A DNA stretch of 9,951 nucleotides from an uncultured Bacteroidota bacterium (GCA_903944755.1 CAJATB010000252.1:1-9951), one strand, 5' to 3'. Counted from the first letter of the stretch, positions 1-7,661 are shown. Notes: generated by a model not told the origin, from the letters alone. Numbers and translations: made by a program.

Positions 1-1
1 A

Positions 2-2086
2 AATAATAATGGTGTGCTTACTTTAAGGAAAAGTAATATATCTGCTGTTAATTTTGCGTTTACACAAGGGCTTCAGGAATTCGTATTCTCTTCATCTAAA
101 GCCAATAAAGATGCATTAGAACTGACGCTGAAGCAAGTAATTTTAGGTGATATCACCAACCTGTTTTTCCACTATCCAAGCCTTGAAGGGATTACGAATG
201 GGAAAGTTTTATTTAAAAATTTATTCGCCGATTTCGAATTCAACTCCAATTTAAGTATTGATCATTTTACATTCAATAACGATTCAGTGGGGAGCACCTT
301 GTTAAGCGCGTCCTATATCAATTCTAAAGGATTACTGCCCTTTAAGTTTAGTAGTAAAAGTGAGCAATATAATTTATCGGCCGATGGTAGTTACAATTTA
401 AAGGACACCGTTAACCCATTAGACGCTACCTTATACCTAAATAATTCTTCCTTTGGAATAGCACAACAATTTATTGGAGGTGTATTAACCAACCTGCAAG
501 GAAAAGCTAGCGGTCAGTTACATTTTGGAGGCAGAATTGAAAACCCCTACCTATTGGGTTTTGCCAAAATAAATAATGCTTCCTTCAAAGTTGACTACAC
601 AAAAGTTGACTACTCCATTGATAGCGCTACCATACAATTTACAAACGAGGGAATAGATTTTGGGAGCATTGTAGTAAAGGACCAATTAAAACGTAAAGCT
701 CTATTTAAAGGAAAAATTTTGAACCAAGGTTTTAAACACCTTGTTTATGACATGGAAATGAGTAGTCCTAAAATAGAATTACTCAATACCGATATTTTAG
801 ACAATAGCAACTTTTATGGACATGCTGTAGGGAAAGCAGGCTTAACCATTAAAGGTCCCGAAGAAAATATTAAAATGTCTATTATCGCAGACGTGAATGA
901 TAGTTCTCATATTTTCCTACCCAATACTACCAGCAAAGAAAGCGGCACATCCGATTTTATCGTATTCAAAAAATACGGAAAAACAGCCATTAAAAGTGCA
1001 GACATCCCAGCTTATAATTTAGTAGTTGACCTTGAAGTAACTGCCAATAACAAAACTCAGATTGACGTTATTTTGGATGAACTCACAGGGGATGTAATTA
1101 AAGGCGTGGGTAATGGAAGAATTAAAATTAGAGCAGGCAATATTGAACCATTAACAATCAGAGGAAAATATAATATTGAAAGAGGTAAGTACGACTTTAA
1201 TTTTCAGTCCTTTATTAAAAAACCATTCGAGTTAATTCCTGAAGCGGGTAATTTTATTGAATGGACCGGTGACCCAATGGAAGCCGACATTCATATTGAT
1301 GCGCGTTATACCGCAGAACGTGTAAGCTTAACTGAATTAGCTGGCTCAGGCAATTTTAGTAATGCTGTAAGGTCCTACAGAGGTAGTGTTTATGTGAATG
1401 CGGCTTTGCGAGATAAGCTTTCTCAACCTTCCATTAAGTTTACCCTAGCTTTCCCACAAGGAAATCCTATGAGTGCTGATAATGAATTTTCACAATTTAT
1501 TTCAAGATTAGAACGGGACGATAATGAAATTTTAAAACAAGTCTCCTTCTTGATTGTATTTAATTCTTTCGCTCCTGTAGGCTTCGCTAATGCAAACACC
1601 AATAATGCTTATAATGTTACTTCATTGGGCATTAACACTATATCACAATTATTAACGAAAGAAATTAATAAATCAATTACTAGCCTATTAAATAAAGTTA
1701 CCGGTGATAATAGTTTAAGATTTGATGTAGGATCTTCGGTTTACAATAGTGGCAATTTATTGGACCCTACTGGAACTGGCATTGCTATTAATGCTAATAA
1801 AATTGATAGGCAAAGGGTTAACCTTAAATTAGGCAGGAGCTTTTTAAATGAAAAAATAATTTTGAATGTGGGTGGCGATTTAGATTTTAATGTGCGTAAT
1901 ACAAGTACCATTCAAAATGGTGACTTCCAATGGCTGCCCGATTTAAACGTTGAATTTATATTAACAAGAAATAGGAAATTGCGTGCTATTATCTTTAATA
2001 GAAATAGCCTTGATATTAATGGTAGCACCTTAGGAAGAAGGAACAGGCAAGGCGTAAGTATTTCCTATCGACAAGATTTTGACTAA
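2..2086 (+). CDS. tamB: TamB/DUF490-like envelope translocation and assembly protein, C-terminal part (5' truncated)
   Basis: The frame is open to the left edge, so the GTG at 14 is an internal codon and the true start lies outside the window; 694 codons are visible before the TAA. The visible protein is rich in alternating polar/hydrophobic beta strands, as in the long beta-sheet groove of TamB proteins. The last ~300 residues look like the conserved TamB (DUF490, PF04357) C-terminal domain: a GKYNIERGKYDFNFQSF segment, then GDPMEADIHIDARYTAE, a hydrophobic FLIVFNSFAPVG segment, and the terminal ISYRQDFD. Members of this family span from the inner membrane to the outer membrane and are linked to outer-membrane protein insertion and phospholipid transport; in E. 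coli TamB works with the BamA-like TamA. Any signal anchor would be in the missing N-terminus. The gene is convergent with the glycosyltransferase, with 10 bases between the stops. The family call is firm from sequence features; the exact cargo is unknown. Confidence 0.82.
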   Translation, partial: NNNGVLTLRKSNISAVNFAFTQGLQEFVFSSSKANKDALELTLKQVILGDITNLFFHYPSLEGITNGKVLFKNLFADFEFNSNLSIDHFTFNNDSVGSTLLSASYINSKGLLPFKFSSKSEQYNLSADGSYNLKDTVNPLDATLYLNNSSFGIAQQFIGGVLTNLQGKASGQLHFGGRIENPYLLGFAKINNASFKVDYTKVDYSIDSATIQFTNEGIDFGSIVVKDQLKRKALFKGKILNQGFKHLVYDMEMSSPKIELLNTDILDNSNFYGHAVGKAGLTIKGPEENIKMSIIADVNDSSHIFLPNTTSKESGTSDFIVFKKYGKTAIKSADIPAYNLVVDLEVTANNKTQIDVILDELTGDVIKGVGNGRIKIRAGNIEPLTIRGKYNIERGKYDFNFQSFIKKPFELIPEAGNFIEWTGDPMEADIHIDARYTAERVSLTELAGSGNFSNAVRSYRGSVYVNAALRDKLSQPSIKFTLAFPQGNPMSADNEFSQFISRLERDDNEILKQVSFLIVFNSFAPVGFANANTNNAYNVTSLGINTISQLLTKEINKSITSLLNKVTGDNSLRFDVGSSVYNSGNLLDPTGTGIAINANKIDRQRVNLKLGRSFLNEKIILNVGGDLDFNVRNTSTIQNGDFQWLPDLNVEFILTRNRKLRAIIFNRNSLDINGSTLGRRNRQGVSISYRQDFD

Positions 2087-2096
2087 TATACTACCA

Positions 2097-3653
2097 CTAT
2101 TTTTTAGTGCCCAAAATTGACGGAGGCAATTGCTTGCAATACTTTAGTCGGTACACATAAAAATTTCGAAGTACTACCCCCTTCATTTTTATTGGAATGG
2201 TATCAGGAGTAAGGATTTTTTCAAAATACGGCCCATATACTTGTTGTGGGTTTGAAGGTAAGTTGGAAGGCACAATACAATAAGCATCCTCCCCTATTTT
2301 TAATCCTTCCTGTTCCTGATTCAACCAGGCAAATTTGTGAACGTCTTCTATATTCCCAATAGCGATTACTTTTAACTGCATGGGAGTAGCCGTATAAAAA
2401 AGGATATGACCCCCAGGGAACCATTTGTTTATTACAATGGGTGCATTTAAAGACATTTTATTCAGCTTCCTGTCCTGTGTCACCAATTTTTCGAACTCCT
2501 TACTAAAATGACGCCAACCAGTAACATCGTTTATAGGATTATATTCACCCAGATTCTCTATTTTGGCAGATCCTAATTGTGTTGGGAAAGTATAGACAAG
2601 TAATAAAAAAGCGATTATCAAGCCTCCTAATAGCCCTCCTGCCCATTTTAAAAGGTTTGGAATACCCTTACTAGTATAGTTACCCCAATACACACCGGCA
2701 ATTAAAAATAAAGCAATAAAACCTGGACCTGTCCAATGAGGCAGAGTTGGGTTGAAAAGGGATAGTAACCAGAAGGTGAAAATAAGCGGTAAGCTTAACC
2801 ATAGTAGTAAATTAATGGCCGCTTTGCTATTTGCAATTAATTTTACTTTTCTAGTATTTATTAAGGCTATTAAACATACTACATACACTAAAGGATTTTG
2901 ATAAATGAATTCCCCAAGTACTTGTTGTAGAAAACTATCCAAGGAAATACCTGAATGTGTAACGCGTTTTGAATGAAAAGTATAGGTAATAAAATCGTTT
3001 TGAAAATTCCAAAAAATAATAGGAAGTATGCATATCACTGTCACTAAAAATGCTACATAAACATTACGCTGCTTTACACTTTCAATTTTATGGAACAAAA
3101 TAAACGCCCCAAATCCCGCCCATAAAAACAACCCATGTACTTTACTAAGTGTAGCTAACCCGATAAATAATCCCAATAAAATCCAATCATCAAACTTAAA
3201 AGTAAACGGCTTTGAAACCCATTTCACCATGCAGTAAATGCTGAGGGTAAAAAACAATAGCTGCGGACTATCGGGCAAAACGAATAAGCCTGCAATAATA
3301 CTTGTGTAAATAGAAAATGAATATAATAGTGCCGCAATAAAGCCTGCTTTGGCATTTTTTAAAAGTATCCCTGTTTCAAAAATAACAACCGTTGCTAATG
3401 CCGAAGCTATAATGGCCCCTATTCTCATAGACAATTCACTTACCCAATACAAGTTCAACGTAGTTAGTTTTATCATCCAGCCTACCATGGGTGGATGGTC
3501 AAAATGGTTCCAATCGGATTGTACTGCGTAGGTATAATAATACACTTCGTCATTGCCTAGTTCTACAAAATAGGAAAGCACCATTTTTAGTAGCACCGTA
3601 ATGCCAACTAGCCAAAAAAGTTTTTTTTGATAAGTCGAAGTAAGGGTTGACAT
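2097..3653 (-). CDS. GT39/ArnT-like membrane glycosyltransferase
   Basis: This 518-residue protein has many hydrophobic segments in about the first 360 residues (for example near 12-28, 76-95, 101-125, 156-188, 198-215, 251-266, 280-298, 308-323 and 336-356), followed by a soluble C-terminal domain of about 160 residues. After the first helix it carries GNDEVYYYTYA (residues 33-43, acidic pair D35-E36) and HFDHPPMVGW (50-59), followed later by VLPDSP (125-130). This pattern is typical of GT39/GT83 (PMT_2, ArnT-type) enzymes, where an acidic residue in the first extracytoplasmic loop is catalytic. Such enzymes transfer a sugar from a polyprenyl-phosphate donor to a lipid, glycan or protein on the outer face of the inner membrane. 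Acceptor and donor cannot be read from the sequence. The ATG at 3651-3653 is the first start in frame after aroQ and leaves 53 bases; no Shine-Dalgarno is present. It may be the distal gene of a carA-aroQ transcript or have its own weak promoter. No other glycan genes are adjacent. Confidence 0.85.
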   Translation of the reverse strand: MSTLTSTYQKKLFWLVGITVLLKMVLSYFVELGNDEVYYYTYAVQSDWNHFDHPPMVGWMIKLTTLNLYWVSELSMRIGAIIASALATVVIFETGILLKNAKAGFIAALLYSFSIYTSIIAGLFVLPDSPQLLFFTLSIYCMVKWVSKPFTFKFDDWILLGLFIGLATLSKVHGLFLWAGFGAFILFHKIESVKQRNVYVAFLVTVICILPIIFWNFQNDFITYTFHSKRVTHSGISLDSFLQQVLGEFIYQNPLVYVVCLIALINTRKVKLIANSKAAINLLLWLSLPLIFTFWLLSLFNPTLPHWTGPGFIALFLIAGVYWGNYTSKGIPNLLKWAGGLLGGLIIAFLLLVYTFPTQLGSAKIENLGEYNPINDVTGWRHFSKEFEKLVTQDRKLNKMSLNAPIVINKWFPGGHILFYTATPMQLKVIAIGNIEDVHKFAWLNQEQEGLKIGEDAYCIVPSNLPSNPQQVYGPYFEKILTPDTIPIKMKGVVLRNFYVYRLKYCKQLPPSILGTKK

Positions 3654-3687
3654 AACTTTCTTGGGGATTTAAGTAGAAAACTATTTC

Positions 3688-3708
3688 AATTCTTTAAAAT
3701 AAAGAATT
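3688..3708 (-). terminator. AT-rich hairpin at the aroQ stop, possible weak terminator
   Basis: A 9-bp perfect inverted repeat (3688-3696 with 3700-3708) closes a 3-base loop and overlaps the aroQ TAA (3707-3709). The stem has only one G-C pair, and the downstream minus-strand sequence begins GAAATAGTTTTC, which is not a clean T tract. It could weaken read-through from aroQ into the glycosyltransferase gene or just protect the 3' end. Treated as a weak call. Confidence 0.35.
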
Positions 3709-4135
3709 ATTTGGCGTTATTCACAAACCATTCAGCGGCTAAAGCATATCCTTTTAATCCTAAACCTACAATGGACCCAACTGCCTTTGCCGACACGTGG
3801 GATATTTTTCTAAAATCCTCGCGCGCATGCACATTACTAATATGCACTTCAATTACAGGTGTTTTAATTGCTGCAATTGCATCCCCAATAGCTATTGAAG
3901 TATGCGTGTACGCTGCCGGGTTTAAAATAATACCGTCTTGATTAAATCCGAATTTTTGGATTGCATCTACCAACTCCCCTTCTATATTACTTTGGAAGTA
4001 GGTGAAGTTTATTTGAGGAAACTCCTTTTTCAATTGTGTTAAAAAATCATCAAACGTATCACTTCCGTATACTGCTGGCTCTCTCTTCCCAAGAAGATTT
4101 AAATTAGGTCCGTTGATAATGGCGATGTTTAACAT
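3707..4135 (-). CDS. aroQ: 3-dehydroquinate dehydratase, type II
   Basis: The product dehydrates 3-dehydroquinate to 3-dehydroshikimate, the third step of the shikimate pathway to aromatic amino acids and folate. At 142 residues it matches the type II family, which forms dodecamers of flavodoxin-like subunits and is unrelated to type I AroD. The active-site landmarks are all present: N11 in NGPNLNLLG, R18 and Y23 in GKREPAVYG (Y23 as catalytic base on the flexible lid), N72 in LNPAAYTH, H78, H98 in EVHISN (catalytic acid position), and R105 and R109 in HAREDFRK. The start is the first ATG and sits 22 bases after the carA stop, with no promoter-like sequence between, so co-transcription with carA is the simplest reading. 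A short AT-rich hairpin overlaps its stop. Assignment is near certain; the link to carA is probably positional, as the two pathways are distinct. Confidence 0.97.
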   Translation of the reverse strand: MLNIAIINGPNLNLLGKREPAVYGSDTFDDFLTQLKKEFPQINFTYFQSNIEGELVDAIQKFGFNQDGIILNPAAYTHTSIAIGDAIAAIKTPVIEVHISNVHAREDFRKISHVSAKAVGSIVGLGLKGYALAAEWFVNNAK

Positions 4136-4157
4136 GCGTTGCTTACTATTTATTTAA

Positions 4158-5252
4158 TTAGTTCGACTTCATTAAAGTTACAAAATCATCAAATAAATAC
4201 CTGCTATCGTGCGGGCCTGGAGTTGCCTCTGGGTGGTATTGAACGCTAAATGCTGGTCGGTCTTTTAATTTGATACCCTCAATAGAGTCGTCGTTCAAAT
4301 TAACATGGGAAATTACCACGTTTGGATGATTACGCACTGCATCAGGGTCAACTCCAAAACCATGGTTTTGGGTAGTTATTTCCGAACGACCTGATAATAC
4401 ATTCTTAACTGGGTGATTCAACCCACGGTGACCATGGTGCATTTTAAAAGTTGGAATATCATTCGCTAAGGCCAATAATTGATGCCCTAAACAAATCCCA
4501 AACAAAGGTTTCTTTTCTTTTAAAATTTCTTTAATGGTTGCAATTGCATAATGTAATGGAGCTGGATCACCAGGACCATTAGACAAGAAATATCCCGACG
4601 GATTAAATGCCTTTAATGTTTCAAAATTAGTTTTTGCAGGATGCACCCTTACATGCGCTCCTCTTTCAACCAAGCATTGTAAAATATGTTCTTTCACGCC
4701 AAAATCTAACACAGCCACTTTTATGGGAGAATTTGCATCCCCTAATTCATATACTTCTTTGGTACTAACACTACTTGCTAAATCTAAGCCATCCATGCTA
4801 GGAACCTTTGCTAGCTGAGCTTTCAAAACATCCACATCCATTATTTCAGAAGAAATAATGCAATTCATTGCACCCGCTTGACGCACATGTATAACCAATG
4901 CTCTTGTATCTAATCCTTCAATGGAAACAATATTATTTTCAATTAAATAATCATTCAAATTCCCATCGGCTTGCGCACGGCTATATTTTTCTTCAAGGTT
5001 ACGCCCAATTAAACCATGTATTTTCACTGACTTACTTTCAACGTCAGTAGCTTTCACTCCGTAATTACCTACGTGCACATTGTTCATAATAATTATTTGG
5101 CCAGTATAACTAGGATCGGTAAAAACTTCTTGATACCCCGTCATACCCGTATTAAAACAAATCTCCCCTGTGGTGGTACCTATTTTGCCAAAAGCTTGGC
5201 CATGAAAAACGTGACCATCGGCTAAAACTAATATTGCGGGTTGTGCAGTCAT
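4158..5252 (-). CDS. carA: Carbamoyl-phosphate synthase small (glutaminase) subunit
   Basis: CarA hydrolyses glutamine and passes ammonia through a tunnel to the large subunit CarB, which makes carbamoyl phosphate for pyrimidine and arginine synthesis. The 364 residues cover the N-terminal CPSase_sm domain (about 5-150, with TGEICFNTGMTGYQEV and FTDPSYTGQ) and a class I glutamine amidotransferase domain (about 177-360). The catalytic triad is visible: C254 in FGICLGHQLL, H340 and E342 in YHPEATPGPHDS. LSNGPGDP (223-230) and HHGHRGLNHPV (272-282) are further family motifs. carB is not in the window, so the subunits are encoded apart. The ATG at 5250-5252 lies about 30 bases downstream of a strong Bacteroidota-type promoter, which supports this start. 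The gene follows the ribosomal cluster on the same strand but is separated from it by an intrinsic terminator. Placement of carA after rplQ is, from memory, common in this phylum. Confidence 0.97.
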   Translation of the reverse strand: MTAQPAILVLADGHVFHGQAFGKIGTTTGEICFNTGMTGYQEVFTDPSYTGQIIIMNNVHVGNYGVKATDVESKSVKIHGLIGRNLEEKYSRAQADGNLNDYLIENNIVSIEGLDTRALVIHVRQAGAMNCIISSEIMDVDVLKAQLAKVPSMDGLDLASSVSTKEVYELGDANSPIKVAVLDFGVKEHILQCLVERGAHVRVHPAKTNFETLKAFNPSGYFLSNGPGDPAPLHYAIATIKEILKEKKPLFGICLGHQLLALANDIPTFKMHHGHRGLNHPVKNVLSGRSEITTQNHGFGVDPDAVRNHPNVVISHVNLNDDSIEGIKLKDRPAFSVQYHPEATPGPHDSRYLFDDFVTLMKSN

Positions 5253-5282
5253 TGTGAATTTATTTGTATTGGTTAGTTTTTA

Positions 5283-5313
5283 CAAAATTAGGCAAAAAAA
5301 AGGCAAGACCAAA
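5283..5313 (-). promoter_or_regulatory. carA promoter of Bacteroidota type
   Basis: On the minus strand TTTG (5313-5310) is followed by exactly 19 bases and then TAATTTTG (5290-5283). This is a full match to the TTTG / TAnnTTTG consensus recognised by the Bacteroidota primary sigma factor. The start site should fall near 5275-5279, giving a leader of about 25 bases before the carA ATG. The -33 box is the four-base loop of the rplQ terminator, so the two signals overlap physically. Confidence 0.78.
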
Positions 5314-5323
5314 GTCTTGCCTT
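5294..5323 (-). terminator. Rho-independent terminator after rplQ
   Basis: A 10-bp perfect stem (5314-5323 with 5300-5309, loop 5310-5313) is followed on the minus strand by an unbroken run of eight T (5301-5294), whose first two bases also form the stem base. It lies 20 bases after the rplQ stop. This is a canonical intrinsic terminator and marks the end of the infA-to-rplQ transcription unit. Confidence 0.9.
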
Positions 5324-5343
5324 ATATGAAATTAATTATATCA

Positions 5344-5871
5344 TTATTCAGCTGGAGTTGCTTCTTCAGTAGATGTAATAGCAGCCTCTTCCGTTGCAGC
5401 TGGTGCAGCTTCTTCCTTTTTAGGAGCAGCTGGTGCTTTGCTACGACGCGTTTTCTTAGCAGGTTCAGCAGCGGTAGCTATTGAATTACCGTAAATCTCG
5501 TTGAAGTCAACTAATTCGATCATCGCTTTTTCAGCGTTGTCACCTGGACGAATGCCTAATTTGATGATACGAGTATATCCACCTGGACGTGTAGCAATTT
5601 TAGGAGCAACCACTGTAAATAGTTCTTTTACAGCTAATTTGTCGTTTAAATAGCTAAACACAATTCTGTGATTATGCATGATTTCTTCCTTAGTAGCTGA
5701 TTTCTTAGTCTTAGTAATTAATGGCTCAACGTATTTTCTTAAAGCTTGAGCCTTAGCTAAAGTTGTAACGATACGCTTGTGCGTAATAATTTGACAAGCT
5801 AAGTTCATCAATAAGGCATCTCTGTGTGCCTTTTTTCTTCCAAGGTTGTTTTGTTTGTCTCCGTGACGCAT
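5344..5871 (-). CDS. rplQ: 50S ribosomal protein L17 (bL17) with C-terminal extension
   Basis: L17 binds 23S rRNA near the peptide exit side of the large subunit. Family signatures are MRHGDKQNNLGRKKAHRDAL at the N-terminus and RPGGYTRIIKLGIRPGD (95-111) followed by AMIELVDFN (116-124). The folded core ends near residue 128. The remaining ~47 residues are low-complexity and rich in Ala, Glu, Lys, Pro and Thr (for example KKEEAAPAATEEAA), with an early basic cluster KKTRRSK. The total of 175 residues is well above the ~127 of E. coli L17; long acidic/Ala-rich tails are, from memory, frequent in Bacteroidota. The start ATG is the conserved MRHG start. It is the last gene of the ribosomal transcript, 94 bases after rpoA and just before a strong terminator. 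No Shine-Dalgarno sequence precedes it. Confidence 0.97.
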   Translation of the reverse strand: MRHGDKQNNLGRKKAHRDALLMNLACQIITHKRIVTTLAKAQALRKYVEPLITKTKKSATKEEIMHNHRIVFSYLNDKLAVKELFTVVAPKIATRPGGYTRIIKLGIRPGDNAEKAMIELVDFNEIYGNSIATAAEPAKKTRRSKAPAAPKKEEAAPAATEEAAITSTEEATPAE

Positions 5872-5968
5872 GACATTTAAGTTTTATCCTCACACCGTGT
5901 CAGGAATTGTGAGGTTTGAGCTTTCGCTCGGTTATAAATAGTGACCTAGTGGTAGTCGATGACGACTA
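5872..5968 (-). other. rpoA-rplQ intergenic RNA with three stem-loops
   Basis: Three separate inverted repeats fit in this 94-base gap on the transcribed strand. First, a perfect 6-bp stem (5953-5958 with 5963-5968, 4-base loop) includes the rpoA stop codon. Second, GAGC-GAAA-GCTC (5929-5918) is a 4-bp stem capped by a GNRA tetraloop. Third, a 7-bp stem (5888-5894 with 5908-5914, 13-base loop) lies just upstream of rplQ. None is followed by a T run, so they are not intrinsic terminators. Possible roles are mRNA processing, protection or control of rplQ translation; this is inference. Confidence 0.5.
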
Positions 5969-6970
5969 TTGTAAGTCTAATTTGTCTAATCCTAATTTAC
6001 CTAAGTCCATTCCAAAACTCAATCCTCTTTCGATCAATACTTGCTCGATTTCAGATAAAGATTTTTGACCAAAGTTTCTAAACTTCATTAGGTCCTCTTG
6101 CTCGTATTGTACCAATTCGCTTAAGCTGTTAATTTTAGCAGCTTTCAAACAATTGAACGCACGTACAGAAAGGTCTAAATCTTCTAATGGAGTTTTCAAT
6201 ACTTTTCTTAATTGTAATACTTGCTCATCAACAACATCTTCTTTCTTGTCTTCTTTGTTGTCAAATGTGATGTTTTCATCAGTGATGATCATCAAGTGTT
6301 GTATTAAAATTCTTGAAGCTTGCTTTACAGCATCTTCAGGGTGAATTGTTCCATCAGTAGCTACGTCTAAAATTAATTTTTCGTAGTCAGTTCTTTGTTC
6401 AACACGGTAGTTTTCAATTGCGTATTTTACGTTCTTGATTGGTGTGTGAATAGAATCTATTGCGATATAACCAAATGGCATATCCTTTAATTTGTTTTCT
6501 TCTGCAGGGATGTAACCACGGCCTTTGCTGATTGTTAATTCAATCTCCAATTTTGCAGTAGGGTCCATAGTACAAATAACTAACTCAGGGTTCATTACTT
6601 GGAACTGTTGTGAAGCGTCGCCAATGTTACCTGCGTTAAATTCGCTTGATCCTTTGATAGATAAAACGATTTTTTCAGCGCTAACATCTTGATCAGCTTT
6701 ACGCTTAAAACGAACTTGCTTTAAGTTTAAGATGATTTCTGTTACGTCTTCTGTGATACCTTTTAAAGTTGCAAACTCGTGGTCTACACCTTCAATTTTG
6801 ATACCAACTATTGCAAAACCTTCTAAAGAGCTTAATAAAACTCTTCTCAAAGCATTACCTAATGTTAATCCAAAGCCTGGCTCCAAGGGACGGAATTCGA
6901 ATTGTCCTTCAAAGTCATTTGCTTTTTGTAAAACAATTTTATCAGGTTTTTGAAAACTTAATATAGCCAT
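5966..6970 (-). CDS. rpoA: DNA-directed RNA polymerase alpha subunit
   Basis: Alpha dimerises to nucleate assembly of the core polymerase (alpha2-beta-beta'-omega), and its C-terminal domain contacts DNA and activators. The N-terminal domain (about 10-235) shows EFRPLEPGFGLTLGNALRR (25-43) and LLSSLEG, the signature of the dimer and beta-binding surface. A charged linker (about 236-256, NKEDKKEDVVDEQ) leads to the C-terminal domain (about 258-316), which has LSVRAFNCLKAA (268-278 region; R270, N273 and C274 match the DNA-contacting R265/N268/C269 of E. coli) and KFRNFGQKSLSEIEQVL with its helix-hairpin-helix. The length of 334 is normal. It sits 57 bases after rpsD and 94 bases before rplQ, the usual order of the alpha operon. 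The ATG is preceded by an A-rich stretch instead of a Shine-Dalgarno. Confidence 0.98.
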   Translation of the reverse strand: MAILSFQKPDKIVLQKANDFEGQFEFRPLEPGFGLTLGNALRRVLLSSLEGFAIVGIKIEGVDHEFATLKGITEDVTEIILNLKQVRFKRKADQDVSAEKIVLSIKGSSEFNAGNIGDASQQFQVMNPELVICTMDPTAKLEIELTISKGRGYIPAEENKLKDMPFGYIAIDSIHTPIKNVKYAIENYRVEQRTDYEKLILDVATDGTIHPEDAVKQASRILIQHLMIITDENITFDNKEDKKEDVVDEQVLQLRKVLKTPLEDLDLSVRAFNCLKAAKINSLSELVQYEQEDLMKFRNFGQKSLSEIEQVLIERGLSFGMDLGKLGLDKLDLQ

Positions 6971-6992
6971 GTTATACTTTTTTTTGTTTGAA

Positions 6993-7007
6993 TCTTCCGT
7001 AGGAAGA
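6993..7007 (-). other. Small hairpin between rpsD and rpoA
   Basis: A perfect 6-bp inverted repeat (6993-6998 with 7002-7007) encloses a 3-base loop, followed on the minus strand by TTCAAACAAAAAAAAG and the rpoA start. It lacks a T tract, so it is not a terminator. Together with the other gap hairpins it could mark an RNA processing site, but a 6-bp stem can arise by chance. Confidence 0.35.
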
Positions 7008-7027
7008 AATGTTGTTAAGTGCTACTA

Positions 7028-7633
7028 CTATTTAGAATACAATTCTACAATTAATTGCTCTTTGATATTCTCAGGAACTGCTTCACGCTCAGGAGCAGTT
7101 ATGAAAGTACCGGTGTTGGTAGTCTCATTCCAATCAACCCAGCTGAACTTAGTATTTCTACCACGTTGCTTGCTAACAATTGAACTATTGTGTGCACTTT
7201 TAGGACGGTATGCAATCACATCCCCTGGACGACATGTGTAAGAAGGAACGTTAGTCACGTCACCGTTAACGGTAATGTGCTTGTGCGCTACCAACTGACG
7301 TGCTTCCGGACGACTAGCTGCTAAACCCATTCTATAAATAGTATTGTCTAAACGTGATTCTAATAATTTGATTAAGTTCTCACCAGTAACACCTTTAATA
7401 CGAGATGCTTCTTCAAATGTTTTACGGAATTGACGCTCTAACACACCATAAGTGTATTTTGCTTTTTGTTTCTCTCTTAACTGTAATGCATACTCTCCTA
7501 ATTGCTTACGCTTACGTTGCGCACCATGTTGTCCTGGAGGGTTGCTGTTTTTGCCTAACCATTTTGCGTTTCCTAAAATAGGTTCGCCGAAAATGCGACA
7601 AATTTTTGTTTTGGGTCCTGTGTAACGTGCCAT
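7028..7633 (-). CDS. rpsD: 30S ribosomal protein S4 (uS4)
   Basis: S4 is a primary 16S rRNA-binding protein that starts assembly of the 30S body and shapes the mRNA entry site; in E. coli and B. subtilis it also represses its own operon. The 201-residue length is standard. An N-terminal domain (MARYTGPKTKICRIFGEPI, then WLGKNSNPPGQHG) precedes the S4 RNA-binding domain at about 92-155 (LESRLDNTIYRMGLAASRPE, then AHKHITVNGDVTNVPSYTCR). Only one cysteine (C12) is present in the N-terminal region where zinc-binding S4 proteins have four, so this is the zinc-independent form. The start follows an A-rich leader (AAAAAATCAAAAAAGAAACA) with no Shine-Dalgarno. It lies 96 bases after rpsK, and that gap carries a 10-bp hairpin that could be an S4 target. 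Confidence 0.98.
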   Translation of the reverse strand: MARYTGPKTKICRIFGEPILGNAKWLGKNSNPPGQHGAQRKRKQLGEYALQLREKQKAKYTYGVLERQFRKTFEEASRIKGVTGENLIKLLESRLDNTIYRMGLAASRPEARQLVAHKHITVNGDVTNVPSYTCRPGDVIAYRPKSAHNSSIVSKQRGRNTKFSWVDWNETTNTGTFITAPEREAVPENIKEQLIVELYSK

Positions 7634-7661
7634 AATGTTTCTTTTTTGATTTTTTAGTGTC

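Noticed and set aside
14..16. GTG at 14 as the start of the TamB-like gene
   Set aside because: The frame stays open to the left edge, the sequence before it is in keeping with the protein, and TamB proteins are much longer with an N-terminal membrane anchor; the gene is truncated by the window.
2087..2096. Bidirectional terminator between the convergent tamB and glycosyltransferase genes
   Set aside because: Only 10 bases lie between the stop codons and no stem is visible around them.
2221..2424. Second minus-strand frame within the glycosyltransferase gene
   Set aside because: Out-of-frame shadow inside a continuous, well-supported coding region.
5254..5484. Plus-strand open frame rich in Ser, Phe and Cys
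   Set aside because: It runs antisense through the rplQ terminator and the low-complexity rplQ tail; its composition is a mirror of that tail and there is no promoter or family resemblance.
6969..7241. Plus-strand open frame opposite rpsD
   Set aside because: Antisense shadow of rpsD, with no family resemblance.
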